A stretch of 64,000 bases of DNA. Source: Kaistia hirudinis. GTDB taxonomy: Bacteria > Pseudomonadota > Alphaproteobacteria > Rhizobiales > Kaistiaceae. Positions 28,055-36,531 of this stretch are shown here, in pieces (the first letter of the stretch is position 1; the number at the start of each line of letters is the position of its first letter). The stretch is taken from positions 868,001-932,000 of the forward strand of contig NZ_JACIDS010000003.1 of assembly GCF_014196455.1 (NCBI RefSeq). Direction: 5' to 3'. The notes under the pieces were generated by a model that saw only the letters and a list, made by a program, of their open reading frames with translations, was not told where the DNA came from and did no database searches. A program made the translations under genes and the position numbers.

Positions 28055-28690
28055 ATGCCGCTGCTGCACTGGTCGCCGCGCTCTCCCTATGTCCGCAAGG
28101 TCATGGTCGCGCTGCACGAGAAGGGGCTGGCGGATGGCATCCGAACTATTAGGACCTATGCCGATCCGATGATCCCGCATGAAGGGCTGATGCGGCTCAA
28201 TCCGCTGTCCAAGATCCCGACGCTGGAGCTCGATGATGGCCGGGTGCTCTTCGACAGCCACGTCATCTGCCGCTGGGCCGACGAACAATCCGAGGCGGGG
28301 CCGCGCCTGTTTCCGCAGGGGCCCGGCCAGTTCGAGGCCGAGCGCGACGAGGCGCTCGGCAACGGCCTGCTCGACGTCGCGCTCGCCTGGTTGGTCGAGA
28401 CGCGCATGCGCCCCGAGGCGCAGCGTTCGGCGGAGCTGGTGAGCGTCTACCGCACGAAGCTCGTCCGCACCGCCGACTGGCTTGAGACGCATGTGCCCGA
28501 TCTGGAGCAGCGCCCGTTCGACATCGGCCATCTGACGATCGGCGTCGCGCTCGCCTATCTGGATTTCCGGTTCGCCAGCGAGGCCTGGCGCGATGGGCGC
28601 CCCACGCTCGCCCGTTGGCACGCCACGTTCAGCGCGCGGGCCTCGGTCCCGCCGACTTCGTTCCGCGACGATCCGCGGCCGGCGGGCTGA
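28055..28690 (+). CDS. glutathione S-transferase family protein
   Basis: 211-aa protein with an N-terminal thioredoxin-like GST domain (residues 1-80: SPRSPYVRKVMVALHEKGL, NPLSKIPTLELDDG, LFDSHVICRW) and a helical C-terminal domain. It may isomerise or conjugate an aromatic breakdown product, or be a general stress GST. It starts 3 bp after catB, so it is cotranscribed. It takes the place where catC is often found. Confidence 0.82.
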   Translation: MPLLHWSPRSPYVRKVMVALHEKGLADGIRTIRTYADPMIPHEGLMRLNPLSKIPTLELDDGRVLFDSHVICRWADEQSEAGPRLFPQGPGQFEAERDEALGNGLLDVALAWLVETRMRPEAQRSAELVSVYRTKLVRTADWLETHVPDLEQRPFDIGHLTIGVALAYLDFRFASEAWRDGRPTLARWHATFSARASVPPTSFRDDPRPAG

Positions 28691-28699
28691 TCGGCCGTC

Positions 28700-29587
28700 T
28701 CAGTGCTTGCGGGCGAATTTCCGCGTGATGTCCATGAAGTTCATCACCTGCGGCGCGCGGTTGTCGAGCCTCGCGTGCACCGTCAGCGCCGTGCCCGGAT
28801 TATAGCCGACATAGGGCCGGTAGATCACGCCGGGACGCTGGGTGCGGCCGACGGATTCCGGTACGACCGACAGGCCGACGCCGACCGAGACGAGGCTGAT
28901 GGCGCTCTGGAAATCCTGCGTGAGTTCCAGCCCCGCCGGCTTGAAACCTTCGCGCTCGCAGATGCCGAGCACGACATCGGCATAGCTCGGCCGCGGGCGG
29001 CGGGGATAGAGCACGAAGGTCTGGTCGGCGAGATCCGTCAGGCGCACCTCGCTCTGGCCCGAGAAGCGCGAATTGTCGGGCAGGGCGAGGATGAGGCGCT
29101 CGCGGCACAGCAATTCGCGCCGGAATTCCTCGTCCTTCAGCTCGGGCCGCGCCACGGCGATGTCGATCTCGCGGCTGACCAGAGCGTGCTGCAGTTCGGC
29201 ATTGTTCATCGCCGAGAGCGCCAGCTCGACATCCGGATAGAAGGAGCGGAACGACTTGATCAGCGTCGGCAGCAGGCCGTGCGAGGCGGAGCCGACAAAG
29301 GCGATGCGGATGCGCCCCGCGCCGCCGGAGCCGATCAGCTTGGTCTCGCGATAGGCCGCGTCGAGCCGGTCGAGGATCTGCCGGGCATGGTCCTGCAGCA
29401 CCGCGCCGGCCTGCGTCAGGCGGATCTGGCTGCGGCTGCGGTCGAAGAGCTGGACGCCGAGTTCGGCCTCCAGCGTCGCGATCTGGCGCGACAGCGGCGG
29501 CTGCGCCATGTCGAGGCGCGTCGCCGCGCGGCCGAAATGCAGTTCCTCCGCCACGGCCAGAAAATACTTGAGACGCTTGAACTCCAT
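28700..29587 (-). CDS. LysR-family regulator, CatR/CatM-like
   Basis: 295-aa LTTR with an N-terminal HTH (MEFKRLKYFLAVAEELHFGRAATRLDMAQPPLSRQI...) and the substrate-binding domain (about 90-290). The TRLDMAQPPLSRQI recognition helix and the RPYVGYNPG C-terminus are like the CatR/CatM/BenM group. It faces the enol-lactonase gene across an intergenic ATAC-N7-GTAT site and is convergent with the catB-GST unit. Likely effector is a muconate-type intermediate, by family analogy. Confidence 0.87.
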   Translation of the reverse strand: MEFKRLKYFLAVAEELHFGRAATRLDMAQPPLSRQIATLEAELGVQLFDRSRSQIRLTQAGAVLQDHARQILDRLDAAYRETKLIGSGGAGRIRIAFVGSASHGLLPTLIKSFRSFYPDVELALSAMNNAELQHALVSREIDIAVARPELKDEEFRRELLCRERLILALPDNSRFSGQSEVRLTDLADQTFVLYPRRPRPSYADVVLGICEREGFKPAGLELTQDFQSAISLVSVGVGLSVVPESVGRTQRPGVIYRPYVGYNPGTALTVHARLDNRAPQVMNFMDITRKFARKH

Positions 29588-29639
29588 CCCGTCCTCCCCG
29601 AGCGGAATGCGATCGACGACGCATCATAGCGTGTCGTGC

Positions 29640-29656
29640 GATACCTTTTGGGTATC
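29640..29656. promoter_or_regulatory. LysR (BenM/CatM-type) operator
   Basis: GATACC and GGTATC arms around TTTTG. It contains ATAC-N7-GTAT, the published BenM/CatM binding consensus. It lies between the LysR gene (start 29587) and the enol-lactonase gene (start 29734) and fits autoregulation plus activation. Confidence 0.7.
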
Positions 29657-29733
29657 AGACAACACGGCATGGCGCATTGTCTACCGTGGTTTCGCGAGGG
29701 CTTCCTTGCGGCTCCAACAGGAGAACGCACCCG

Positions 29734-30525
29734 ATGCTAATGGTTCGCTCGCAAGGCATATGCCTGCATGTGAAGGTGGATGGACCGGCCGGGGCGCCGG
29801 CGGTTCTGCTGCTGAATTCGCTCGGAACCGAGCTGCGCATGTGGGACGGGATCGCGGACGGGCTTGCCGGCGCCTTCCGGGTGATCCGCTTCGACAAGCC
29901 CGGCCATGGCCTCTCCGAGACGGCCGAGCGGCCCTATTCGATCCCGCAGCTCGCCGCGCATGCGATCGCGGTGCTGGACGCGGTCGACGTCGCGCGCGCC
30001 CATGTCGTCGGCCTCTCGATCGGCGGGCAGATCGCCATGGCGCTCGCGGAGGCGCATCCGGGCCGCGTCGACCGGCTGGTCCTCTCGAACACCGCGGCCC
30101 GTATCGGCTCGCCGCAGATGTGGTCGGACCGCATCGGCGCGCTGGAACGCGGTGGCATCGCGTCGATCGCCGATCCGATCCTGGAGCGCTGGTTCTCCGC
30201 CCGCTGGCGGCGCGAGCATCCGGAGGAACTGGCTGGATGGCGGGCGATGCTCACCCGCTGCGATCTGGCGGGATATCTCGGCTGCTGCGAGGCACTGGCT
30301 GGCGCCGATCTGTCGGCGGCCTGCCACGCGATGCGGCACGCCGTCCTCGTCATCGCCGGCAGCGAGGACGGTGCCACGCCGCCCGCCCTCGTCCAGGGCA
30401 CGGCGGCGTTGATCCAGCACGCCGGCTATGTGTGCCTTGAGGGCGCGGGCCATCTCCCCTGCATCGAGCAGCCGGAGGCGTATATCCGGCTGCTCAGGGA
30501 GTTCCTGGGCATAGCCAGCGCTTGA
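29734..30525 (+). CDS. pcaD: 3-oxoadipate enol-lactonase
   Basis: 263-aa alpha/beta hydrolase that hydrolyses beta-ketoadipate enol-lactone in the catechol/protocatechuate pathway. The nucleophile elbow is GLSIGG with S95; D212 and H240 (EGAGHLPCIEQPE) complete the triad. NSLGTELRMWD and FDKPGHGLS are characteristic of PcaD. CAGGAGAA precedes ATG 29734; an ATG six bases downstream (29740) is also possible. It stands alone, with no pcaIJF nearby, so the final pathway steps must be encoded elsewhere. Confidence 0.87.
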   Translation: MLMVRSQGICLHVKVDGPAGAPAVLLLNSLGTELRMWDGIADGLAGAFRVIRFDKPGHGLSETAERPYSIPQLAAHAIAVLDAVDVARAHVVGLSIGGQIAMALAEAHPGRVDRLVLSNTAARIGSPQMWSDRIGALERGGIASIADPILERWFSARWRREHPEELAGWRAMLTRCDLAGYLGCCEALAGADLSAACHAMRHAVLVIAGSEDGATPPALVQGTAALIQHAGYVCLEGAGHLPCIEQPEAYIRLLREFLGIASA

Positions 30526-30858
30526 ACGGCGACGTCTAGCGAAGGTTCGAGCGAGCGCCTATTCGCCGGGCGGCCGCGCGACGGCTCGCGCCTAGCCGGG
30601 CGTGCGCTGCGAGGAACCCGGCGGCTGGTGGGTATCGCAGGATACCTCCCGCGCCATTGCGAGCATCCGGGCCGCCGCCTCTTATCGAGAGGCAGGCCCG
30701 TGGGCCTCGGGAGGATCGATCGCCGTGGACGGCCCACATGGGAGCGCCGCGCTGCGGATGAGGAGGTCGGATCCATCCCGGGAATGATGCCCACGCACCT
30801 GACGGCCATCGACCGGTCCTGAACCGTCGGCCGTATTCACATGGGGGAGGAGACCCAG
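30526..30858. other. intergenic region upstream of branched-chain-type ABC operon
   Basis: 333 bp between pcaD and the ABC binding-protein gene. Several short open frames exist but have no ribosome site or family features. It contains the dyad at 30631-30646 and, near its end, GGGGAGGAGA, the ribosome site of the binding protein. No terminator was recognised after pcaD. Confidence 0.5.
30631..30646. promoter_or_regulatory. dyad GGTATC-GCAG-GATACC before ABC operon
   Basis: Perfect 6-bp arms with a 4-bp spacer, 212 bp before the binding-protein ATG. It differs from the core at 25774-25789 only at the two central bases. Shared half-sites suggest the aromatic enzymes and this importer answer to the same regulator. 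Confidence 0.5.
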
Positions 30859-32160
30859 ATGACCGATTTCGCCGCCGATGACAGCACGCCGCGGACGATG
30901 ATGATAAGCCGGCGCAGCTTTGGCCGGGCGGCGCTGGCGCTCGGCGCCGCAGCCGTGCTGCCGCGCCTGTCGCTTGCCGCGGATCGGGTAATCCGCGTCG
31001 GCTTCGTCACGCCCCAGACGGGGCCGCTCGCCGTCTTCGCCGAACCCGACGCCTTCGTGCTCGAGCAATTCCGCAAGGGTCTCGCCGACGGCATCGACAT
31101 CAACGGCGAGAAATGGGCCGTCGAGATCATCGTCAAGGACAGCCAGTCCAGCTCGAACCGCGCCGCGACCGTGGCGCAGGAGCTGATCCTGAACGAAGCG
31201 GTGCATATCCTCACCGCGACCTCGACGCCCGACACCACCAATCCGGTGGCCGATCAGGCCGAATTGAACGGCGTCCCCTGCATCACCAATGATACGCCCT
31301 GGCAGCCGCATTTCTTCGGCCGCGGCGGCGATCCGGCGAAGGGCTTCGAGTGGACCAATCACTTCTTCTGGGGCCTCGAGGATGTGATCGCCACCTTCAC
31401 CGGCATCTGGGAGAAGGTCGAGACCAACAAGGTCGTGGGCGCGCTATGGCCCAACGATCCCGACGGCAATGGCTGGGGCGATCCCAAGATGGGCTTCCCC
31501 CCGGTTCTGGCCGAGAAGGGCTACACGCTGGTCGATCCCGGCCGCTATCAGGTGATGTCGGACGATTTCACCGCCCAGATCACCGCCTTCAAGAATGCCG
31601 GCGTCGAGATCGTGACGGGCGTCGTGCCGCCGCCGGATTTCGCGACCTTCTGGACCCAGGCGGCGCAGCAGGGCTTCCACCCCAAGGTCGTCACCTTCGG
31701 CAAGGCGCTGGAATTCCCGCAGGTGATCTCCAGCCTCGGCGAGCGCGGCGATGGCCTGTCCGTCGAAGTGTGGTGGAGCCCGAACCATCCCTTCAAGTCC
31801 GGCTTCACCGGCCAGAGCTCGAAGGAACTCGCCGACGCCTATGAGGCCGCGACCGGCAAGCCCTGGACGATGCCACTCGCCTTCAAGCATTCGCTGTTCG
31901 AGGTCGTCGTCGACGCCCTGAAGCGGTCCGGCGATCCGACCAAGCCAGAAGCGATCCGCGATGCGATCCGCGCCACGAACTACGATTCCATCGTCGGCAA
32001 GGTGAACTTCACCACGGGTCCGGTGCCGGGCATTTCGAAGACGCCGCTCGTCGGCGGCCAGTGGTCGGTGGTGGACGGCAAGCCGCAACTCGCGATCGTC
32101 GAGAACGGCGCCCATCCCGAAATCCCGACCAGCGCCGCCATGCGCCCGATCGGCGGCTGA
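30859..32160 (+). CDS. ABC importer binding protein, branched-chain amino acid type, Tat-exported
   Basis: 433-aa Peripla_BP_6 (LivK-type) protein. The N-terminus has a twin-arginine signal (SRRSFGRAALALGAAAVL, RR at 18-19), so it is probably exported folded. Relatives with the motifs GFVTPQTGPLAVF and VKDSQSSSNRAATVAQELI often bind aromatic acids, amides or urea-like compounds rather than leucine. Position after the catechol genes favours an aromatic ligand, as inference. GGGGAGGAG precedes ATG 30859. First of five tightly packed genes. Confidence 0.88.
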   Translation: MTDFAADDSTPRTMMISRRSFGRAALALGAAAVLPRLSLAADRVIRVGFVTPQTGPLAVFAEPDAFVLEQFRKGLADGIDINGEKWAVEIIVKDSQSSSNRAATVAQELILNEAVHILTATSTPDTTNPVADQAELNGVPCITNDTPWQPHFFGRGGDPAKGFEWTNHFFWGLEDVIATFTGIWEKVETNKVVGALWPNDPDGNGWGDPKMGFPPVLAEKGYTLVDPGRYQVMSDDFTAQITAFKNAGVEIVTGVVPPPDFATFWTQAAQQGFHPKVVTFGKALEFPQVISSLGERGDGLSVEVWWSPNHPFKSGFTGQSSKELADAYEAATGKPWTMPLAFKHSLFEVVVDALKRSGDPTKPEAIRDAIRATNYDSIVGKVNFTTGPVPGISKTPLVGGQWSVVDGKPQLAIVENGAHPEIPTSAAMRPIGG

Positions 32161-32168
32161 CGGCGATA

Positions 32169-32190
32169 GGGGCCGCGGGCCGGCGGCCCC
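32169..32190 (+). terminator. intercistronic hairpin after the binding-protein gene
   Basis: GGGGCCGC (32169-32176) pairs with GCGGCCCC (32183-32190) with a 6-nt loop. It lies 8 bp after the stop and 25 bp before the ATPase start. No T-run follows, so mRNA stabilisation or partial attenuation is more likely than full termination. Confidence 0.5.
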
Positions 32191-32215
32191 GCCAGCGCGT
32201 GCCGGGGAGGGAACC

Positions 32216-32932
32216 ATGCTTCTCGAAGCGACCGGACTTGGAAAGAGCTACGGCGCATTGAAGGTGGTCGACGACGTTTCGATCGCCGTCGATGCGGGCG
32301 ATGCGCTCGGCATCATCGGTCCGAACGGCGCCGGCAAGTCGACGCTGTTCAACCTGATCGCCGGGTCCGTCCGCCCGAACCGCGGCACGATCCGCCTCGC
32401 CGGGCGGGACATCACGGCGCTTTCGGCTGCCGCGCGCTGCCGCGCCGGCATCGGCCGCAGCTTCCAGATCCCGCGTCCCTGGGTCGGGCTCACCGTCTAT
32501 GAGAACCTCCTGGTCGCCGCGGAATTCGGTGCCGGCGAGGCGGCAGCCATGGCCGGCAGCGACTGCCTCGCCATTCTCGACCGGCTTGGGCTCGGCCATC
32601 TCGCCGACGTGCCCGCCGGCCGCCTGCGCCTTCTGGAGCGCAAGCGCCTCGAACTCGCACGCGGCCTCGCGACCCGGCCGCGCGTCCTGCTGCTGGACGA
32701 GATCGCCGGCGGCCTGACCGATCTCGAATGCGAGAGCCTGATCGAGGCGATCCGGGGCATTCGGAAAGAGGGCGTCGCCATCATCTGGATCGAGCATGTC
32801 GTCCACGCGCTCTTCGCCGTCGTCGATCGCCTGGCGGTGATCTCGTTCGGCGCCAAGATCGCCGAAGGAGATCCCCAGGAGGTCTTCGCGAGTCGGCAGG
32901 TGCAGGAAATCTATCTCGGAGTTCCGGCATGA
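32216..32932 (+). CDS. ABC importer ATPase, LivG-type
   Basis: 238-aa ATPase with Walker A GPNGAGKST (about 36-44), Q-loop region FQIPRPW and Walker B LLLDEIAGGLTD. The signature is odd: where LivG proteins have a LAYGQQ-like stretch, this has GRLRLLERKRLELARG. The glutamate and flanking ELARGLA are kept. It energises uptake with the LivF-type partner that follows, overlapping it by ATGA. Confidence 0.88.
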   Translation: MLLEATGLGKSYGALKVVDDVSIAVDAGDALGIIGPNGAGKSTLFNLIAGSVRPNRGTIRLAGRDITALSAAARCRAGIGRSFQIPRPWVGLTVYENLLVAAEFGAGEAAAMAGSDCLAILDRLGLGHLADVPAGRLRLLERKRLELARGLATRPRVLLLDEIAGGLTDLECESLIEAIRGIRKEGVAIIWIEHVVHALFAVVDRLAVISFGAKIAEGDPQEVFASRQVQEIYLGVPA

Positions 32933-33645
32933 CGAACCTCCTCTCGGTGCGGAACCTCGACGCGTTCTACGGTGATTTCCAGGCGCTGTTCGGTGTCGAT
33001 CTCGATGTCGAGGCGGGCGAGGTCGTCGCGCTGGTCGGCGCGAACGGCGCCGGCAAGTCGACCTTCCTCGCCAGCGTCACCGGTCTTCTGCCGACCCGGC
33101 CGGGCTCGATCCTGCTGCGCGGCGCCAATATCGCCGGCGAGCCGGCCTTCCGGATCGCCCGTGCGGGCGTCGCCATGTCGCCCGAGGGGCGCCGGCTCTT
33201 CGCCTCGCTGTCGGTCGAGGAGAATCTGCGCCTCGGCGCCACGGGCGGGCGCAAGGGGCACTGGTCGCTGGAGAAGGTGCAGGCCCTGTTCCCCATCCTC
33301 AAGGAGAAGCGCCGTCAGGGCGCGAGCGAACTCTCCGGCGGTCAGCAGCAGGCCGTCGCGATCGGGCGTGCCCTCATGGCCAATCCCGACCTCCTCCTGC
33401 TGGACGAGGTCAGCCTCGGCCTCGCGCCCGTCGTTGTCCGCGACATCTATGAAAGCCTGCCTGCTATCCGCGCCGCGGGAACGGCGGTGATCGTCGTCGA
33501 GCAGGATATCGGCCGCGCGACGGAGATCTCGGACCGCCTCTACTGCCTGCAGGAGGGACGCGTGAATCTCACCGGCCGATCCCGGCAGCTGACGCGCGAC
33601 CAGATCGGTGCCGCCTATTTCGGACGCGCGAGGTCCGCCGCATGA
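32929..33645 (+). CDS. ABC importer ATPase, LivF-type
   Basis: 238-aa ATPase with Walker A GANGAGKST (about 36-44), a canonical ELSGGQQQ signature (about 137) and Walker B LLLLDEVSLGLAP. The frame is open upstream, but the start must be ATG 32929, overlapping the LivG-type stop by ATGA and opening with MTNLLSVRNLDAFYG. It forms the ATPase heterodimer; its intact signature may compensate for the degenerate one in the partner. It overlaps the permease gene by ATGA. Confidence 0.9.
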   Translation: MTNLLSVRNLDAFYGDFQALFGVDLDVEAGEVVALVGANGAGKSTFLASVTGLLPTRPGSILLRGANIAGEPAFRIARAGVAMSPEGRRLFASLSVEENLRLGATGGRKGHWSLEKVQALFPILKEKRRQGASELSGGQQQAVAIGRALMANPDLLLLDEVSLGLAPVVVRDIYESLPAIRAAGTAVIVVEQDIGRATEISDRLYCLQEGRVNLTGRSRQLTRDQIGAAYFGRARSAA

Positions 33646-34508
33646 CCGACCTGCTTAACGCCATCCTGCAGGGCGTCCTCCTCGGCGGGCTCTATGCGCT
33701 CTTCGCCGCCGGCCTCTCGCTGATGTTCGGCGTCATGCGCTTCGTCAATCTGGCGCATGGCGACTTCATCGTGGCCGCGGCGTTCGGGGCGCTGCTGCTG
33801 GTCGACATGCTCGGCCTGCCGCCGCTTCTCGCCGTGGTGATCCTCGTGCCGGCCTTCGCCGCCTTCGGCTATCTCGGCCAGCGCCTGGTGCTGAACCGCG
33901 TCATGGGCCGCGACATCATGCCGGGCATCCTGCTCACCTTCGGCTTCTCGGTCATGCTGCAGAACCTGATGCTCGAAGGCTTCAGCGCCAATTCGCGCCG
34001 GCTCAATGCGGGCTGGCTCGACACCGCTTCGCTGCCCCTCGGCCCGTTCCAGATCGGCTTCGTGCCGCTGCTCATGTTCACGACGGCGCTCCTCGTGCTG
34101 GGCGGGCTCGGCCTGTTCATGTCGCAGACCAATACCGGCCGCCTGATGCGCGCGACCTCCGACGACGCGCAGATCGTCGGGCTGATGGGCGCCGACCGGC
34201 GGCATCTCTTCGCGATCGCGACCGCGATCGCCTCGGGCGTCGTCGCGCTGGCCGGGGTGCTGATGGCGATCAAGACCAATTTCGATCCGTCCTCCGGCTC
34301 GATCCGCCTGCTCTTCGCCTTCGAGGCGGTGATCATGGGCGGGCTCGGATCGCTCTGGGGAACGCTGGCCGGCGGCATCATCCTCGGCGTCGCGCAGGGC
34401 CTCGGCGCGGCGATCGATCCGGGCTACCAGATCCTCGCCGGCCACGTCGTCTTCCTGATCATCCTCGTCCTGCGTCCGCAGGGCCTCTTTCCGAGGCAGC
34501 GCCCATGA
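33642..34508 (+). CDS. ABC importer permease, LivH-type
   Basis: 288-aa inner-membrane protein of the LivH family with about eight hydrophobic segments. GVLLGGLYALFAAGLSLMFG opens the protein and the EAVIMGGLGSLWGT block near residue 225 is the conserved loop. With the LivM-type partner it forms the channel for the branched-chain-type importer. Overlaps both neighbours by 4 bp, so strongly coupled translation. Confidence 0.92.
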   Translation: MTDLLNAILQGVLLGGLYALFAAGLSLMFGVMRFVNLAHGDFIVAAAFGALLLVDMLGLPPLLAVVILVPAFAAFGYLGQRLVLNRVMGRDIMPGILLTFGFSVMLQNLMLEGFSANSRRLNAGWLDTASLPLGPFQIGFVPLLMFTTALLVLGGLGLFMSQTNTGRLMRATSDDAQIVGLMGADRRHLFAIATAIASGVVALAGVLMAIKTNFDPSSGSIRLLFAFEAVIMGGLGSLWGTLAGGIILGVAQGLGAAIDPGYQILAGHVVFLIILVLRPQGLFPRQRP

Positions 34509-35524
34509 CCATGACCGTCGCCATGCCCGGCCGCCTGCCACGCAGCGTCATGCCGGTGCGCCTCGCCATTCTCGCTGCCGTGGTTCTGGCGATGGCGAGC
34601 GTTCCGCTCTGGGCCTCGGGCGGTTCGCAGCGGCTGCTGGTCGAGTTCATGACCTATGTCGCGCTCGCGCAGCTCTGGAACCTGATGGCGGGCTATGCCG
34701 GACTGATCTCGATCGGCCAGCAGGCCTTTGTCGGGCTCGGCGGCTATACCCTGTTCTCGCTCGCCATTCTCGCCGGCGTCCCGCCGCTCCTCGCCCTGCC
34801 GGTCGCGGGGTTCGTCGCGGCTATCGTCGCCTGGCCGACGGCCCTGGTCGCCTTCCGCCTGTCGGGACCCTATTTCGCCATCGGCACCTGGGTGATCGCG
34901 GAGGTCTACCGCCTCGGCTTCGCGCAGGTCGGGGCGCTCGGCGGCGGCTCGGGGATTTCGCTCCCGGTCGGCCTCGTCAAGACGATCTCGGCCGATCGCG
35001 GCACGCGCGACAGCATCATCTACTGGATCACGCTCGCCGCCTGCGTCGCCGTGATCGGCTGCATCTGGGCGCTGATGCGCTCGCGCCTCGGTCTCGGGCT
35101 CGCCGCGATCCGCGACGACGAGGTCGCGGCCGAGAGTGCCGGCGTCGTCACGCGTCGGCTCAAGCTGCAGGTCTATGTCATCTGCGCCGGCGTTACAGGC
35201 TTTCTCGGCGCACTGATCTTCCTGCAGAAGCTCCGGATTTCGCCAGAGGTCGCCTTCAGCGTCAATGACTGGACGGTGCTGGTGATCTTCATGGTCGTCA
35301 TCGGCGGCATTGGCAGCATCGAGGGGCCACTGATCGGCTGCCTGCTGTTCTTCGTCCTGCGCGAGCAGTTCTCGGATTGGGGCAGCTGGTACATGGTCGG
35401 CCTCGGCGCTCTGTCGGTTGCAACCATGCTGTTCGCGCGGGGCGGACTCTGGAGCCTGATCGCGCCGCGGATCGGCTTCCGCCTCTTCCCGGTCGCCCGC
35501 GCCGCACCGCGTCGTCCGTCATAG
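34505..35524 (+). CDS. ABC importer permease, LivM-type
   Basis: 339-aa inner-membrane protein of the LivM family. WNLMAGYAGLISIGQQAFVG and FMVVIGGIGSIEGP are conserved family blocks. Last gene of the five-gene importer operon; its stop is 27 bp from the convergent SorC-type regulator. No clear terminator is visible in that gap. Confidence 0.92.
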   Translation: MTMTVAMPGRLPRSVMPVRLAILAAVVLAMASVPLWASGGSQRLLVEFMTYVALAQLWNLMAGYAGLISIGQQAFVGLGGYTLFSLAILAGVPPLLALPVAGFVAAIVAWPTALVAFRLSGPYFAIGTWVIAEVYRLGFAQVGALGGGSGISLPVGLVKTISADRGTRDSIIYWITLAACVAVIGCIWALMRSRLGLGLAAIRDDEVAAESAGVVTRRLKLQVYVICAGVTGFLGALIFLQKLRISPEVAFSVNDWTVLVIFMVVIGGIGSIEGPLIGCLLFFVLREQFSDWGSWYMVGLGALSVATMLFARGGLWSLIAPRIGFRLFPVARAAPRRPS

Positions 35525-35551
35525 GAAGGCTGAGCGGCTCGGCCTGACCCG

Positions 35552-36517
35552 TCAGCTGCCGATCAGCGCCTTGGCGGCGGCCTCGTCGGTGATCAGCGTG
35601 TTGCAGCCGACGCGCTTGATCGTGGCGCGGATCGGCACTGCGCGATGCGCGCCGCCCGAAGCGAGCACGATATGCCGCGCCTTGCTCACCGACTCGAGAT
35701 CGATCGACATGACGCGGTCGTTGAGCGGATGGGCGACCGTCCGCCCTTCGGCGTCGAGGAAGTTGCACATCGTGTCGCAGACGCAGCCGGCGGCCACGAG
35801 TTCGTTCAGTTCCTCCGACGAGATCAGCGCGCGCGACAGCGACGTGGCGGAGGCGGCGATGTCGCCGGCGCTGATCACGGCGATGTCGAGGTCCTCGGCG
35901 AGGCGATAGAGCCGGTCCAGGCCGCAGCGATCGATGAGATGGCGCTTGGTCTCGACGGAATCGACCAGGAGCGGCGCCAGGAAGAGATAGCATTCGGCGC
36001 CGAGCTGGCTCGCCAGACGCCAGGAATATTCGATCGGGTTGGTCTGGTGCGCCTCGAGCACGCCGCCAAGCAGCGAGACGATCCGCACGCCCTCTTTTCG
36101 CGAAGGGCGGAAGCTCGCCAGCGAGGCGGTCAGCGTCCGGCCCCAGCCGACACCGATGGTGCAGTGATCGGTGATGGCGTCGGAGAGGAACTGTCCGAGG
36201 GCGAGCCCGACCGCCTTTGCGGTGGCTTCCGGCCCCTCGGCGGACGGCACGACGATCGCCTCATCGAGGCCGTAGGCCTTTTCGAGTTTCAGCGCCAGTT
36301 CGACGCAGTCGCCGATGCCCTCGTTGATCCAGAGCTGCACCTCGCCGCGCTTCACCGCCTCGTCGAGGATGCGGATGACGGTCGTGCGGCTGACGCCGAG
36401 CTTGTCGGCGACCTCCTTCTGCGTGAGGCCCTGATTGTAGTAGAGCCAGGCCGCGCGCAGCCGCGTCGATGCGGTTTCCGAAAGCGCCGTCTGGGTTCCG
36501 CGTCTGAGCTTTGCCAC
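35552..36517 (-). CDS. SorC/DeoR-type sugar-binding transcriptional regulator
   Basis: 321-aa protein with an N-terminal HTH (about 12-50, NQGLTQKEVADKLGVSRTTVIRIL) and a C-terminal phosphosugar-binding domain (GVGWGRT, SLLGGV, DIAVISAGD). SorC proteins usually sense phosphorylated sugars or related metabolites. The frame runs far upstream but that part shadows the hydrolase; GTG 36517 gives the family length. It is the last gene of the second 2-oxoacid dehydrogenase unit and probably regulates it, perhaps at the promoter near 40150. Confidence 0.88.
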   Translation of the reverse strand: MAKLRRGTQTALSETASTRLRAAWLYYNQGLTQKEVADKLGVSRTTVIRILDEAVKRGEVQLWINEGIGDCVELALKLEKAYGLDEAIVVPSAEGPEATAKAVGLALGQFLSDAITDHCTIGVGWGRTLTASLASFRPSRKEGVRIVSLLGGVLEAHQTNPIEYSWRLASQLGAECYLFLAPLLVDSVETKRHLIDRCGLDRLYRLAEDLDIAVISAGDIAASATSLSRALISSEELNELVAAGCVCDTMCNFLDAEGRTVAHPLNDRVMSIDLESVSKARHIVLASGGAHRAVPIRATIKRVGCNTLITDEAAAKALIGS

Positions 36518-36531
36518 GAGCGTCCCCGCTT

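Noticed and set aside
30602-30822. Small ORFs of about 60 codons in the pcaD-ABC spacer
   Set aside because: No ribosome sites, several overlapping frames and no conserved features. The spacer is better read as regulatory DNA.
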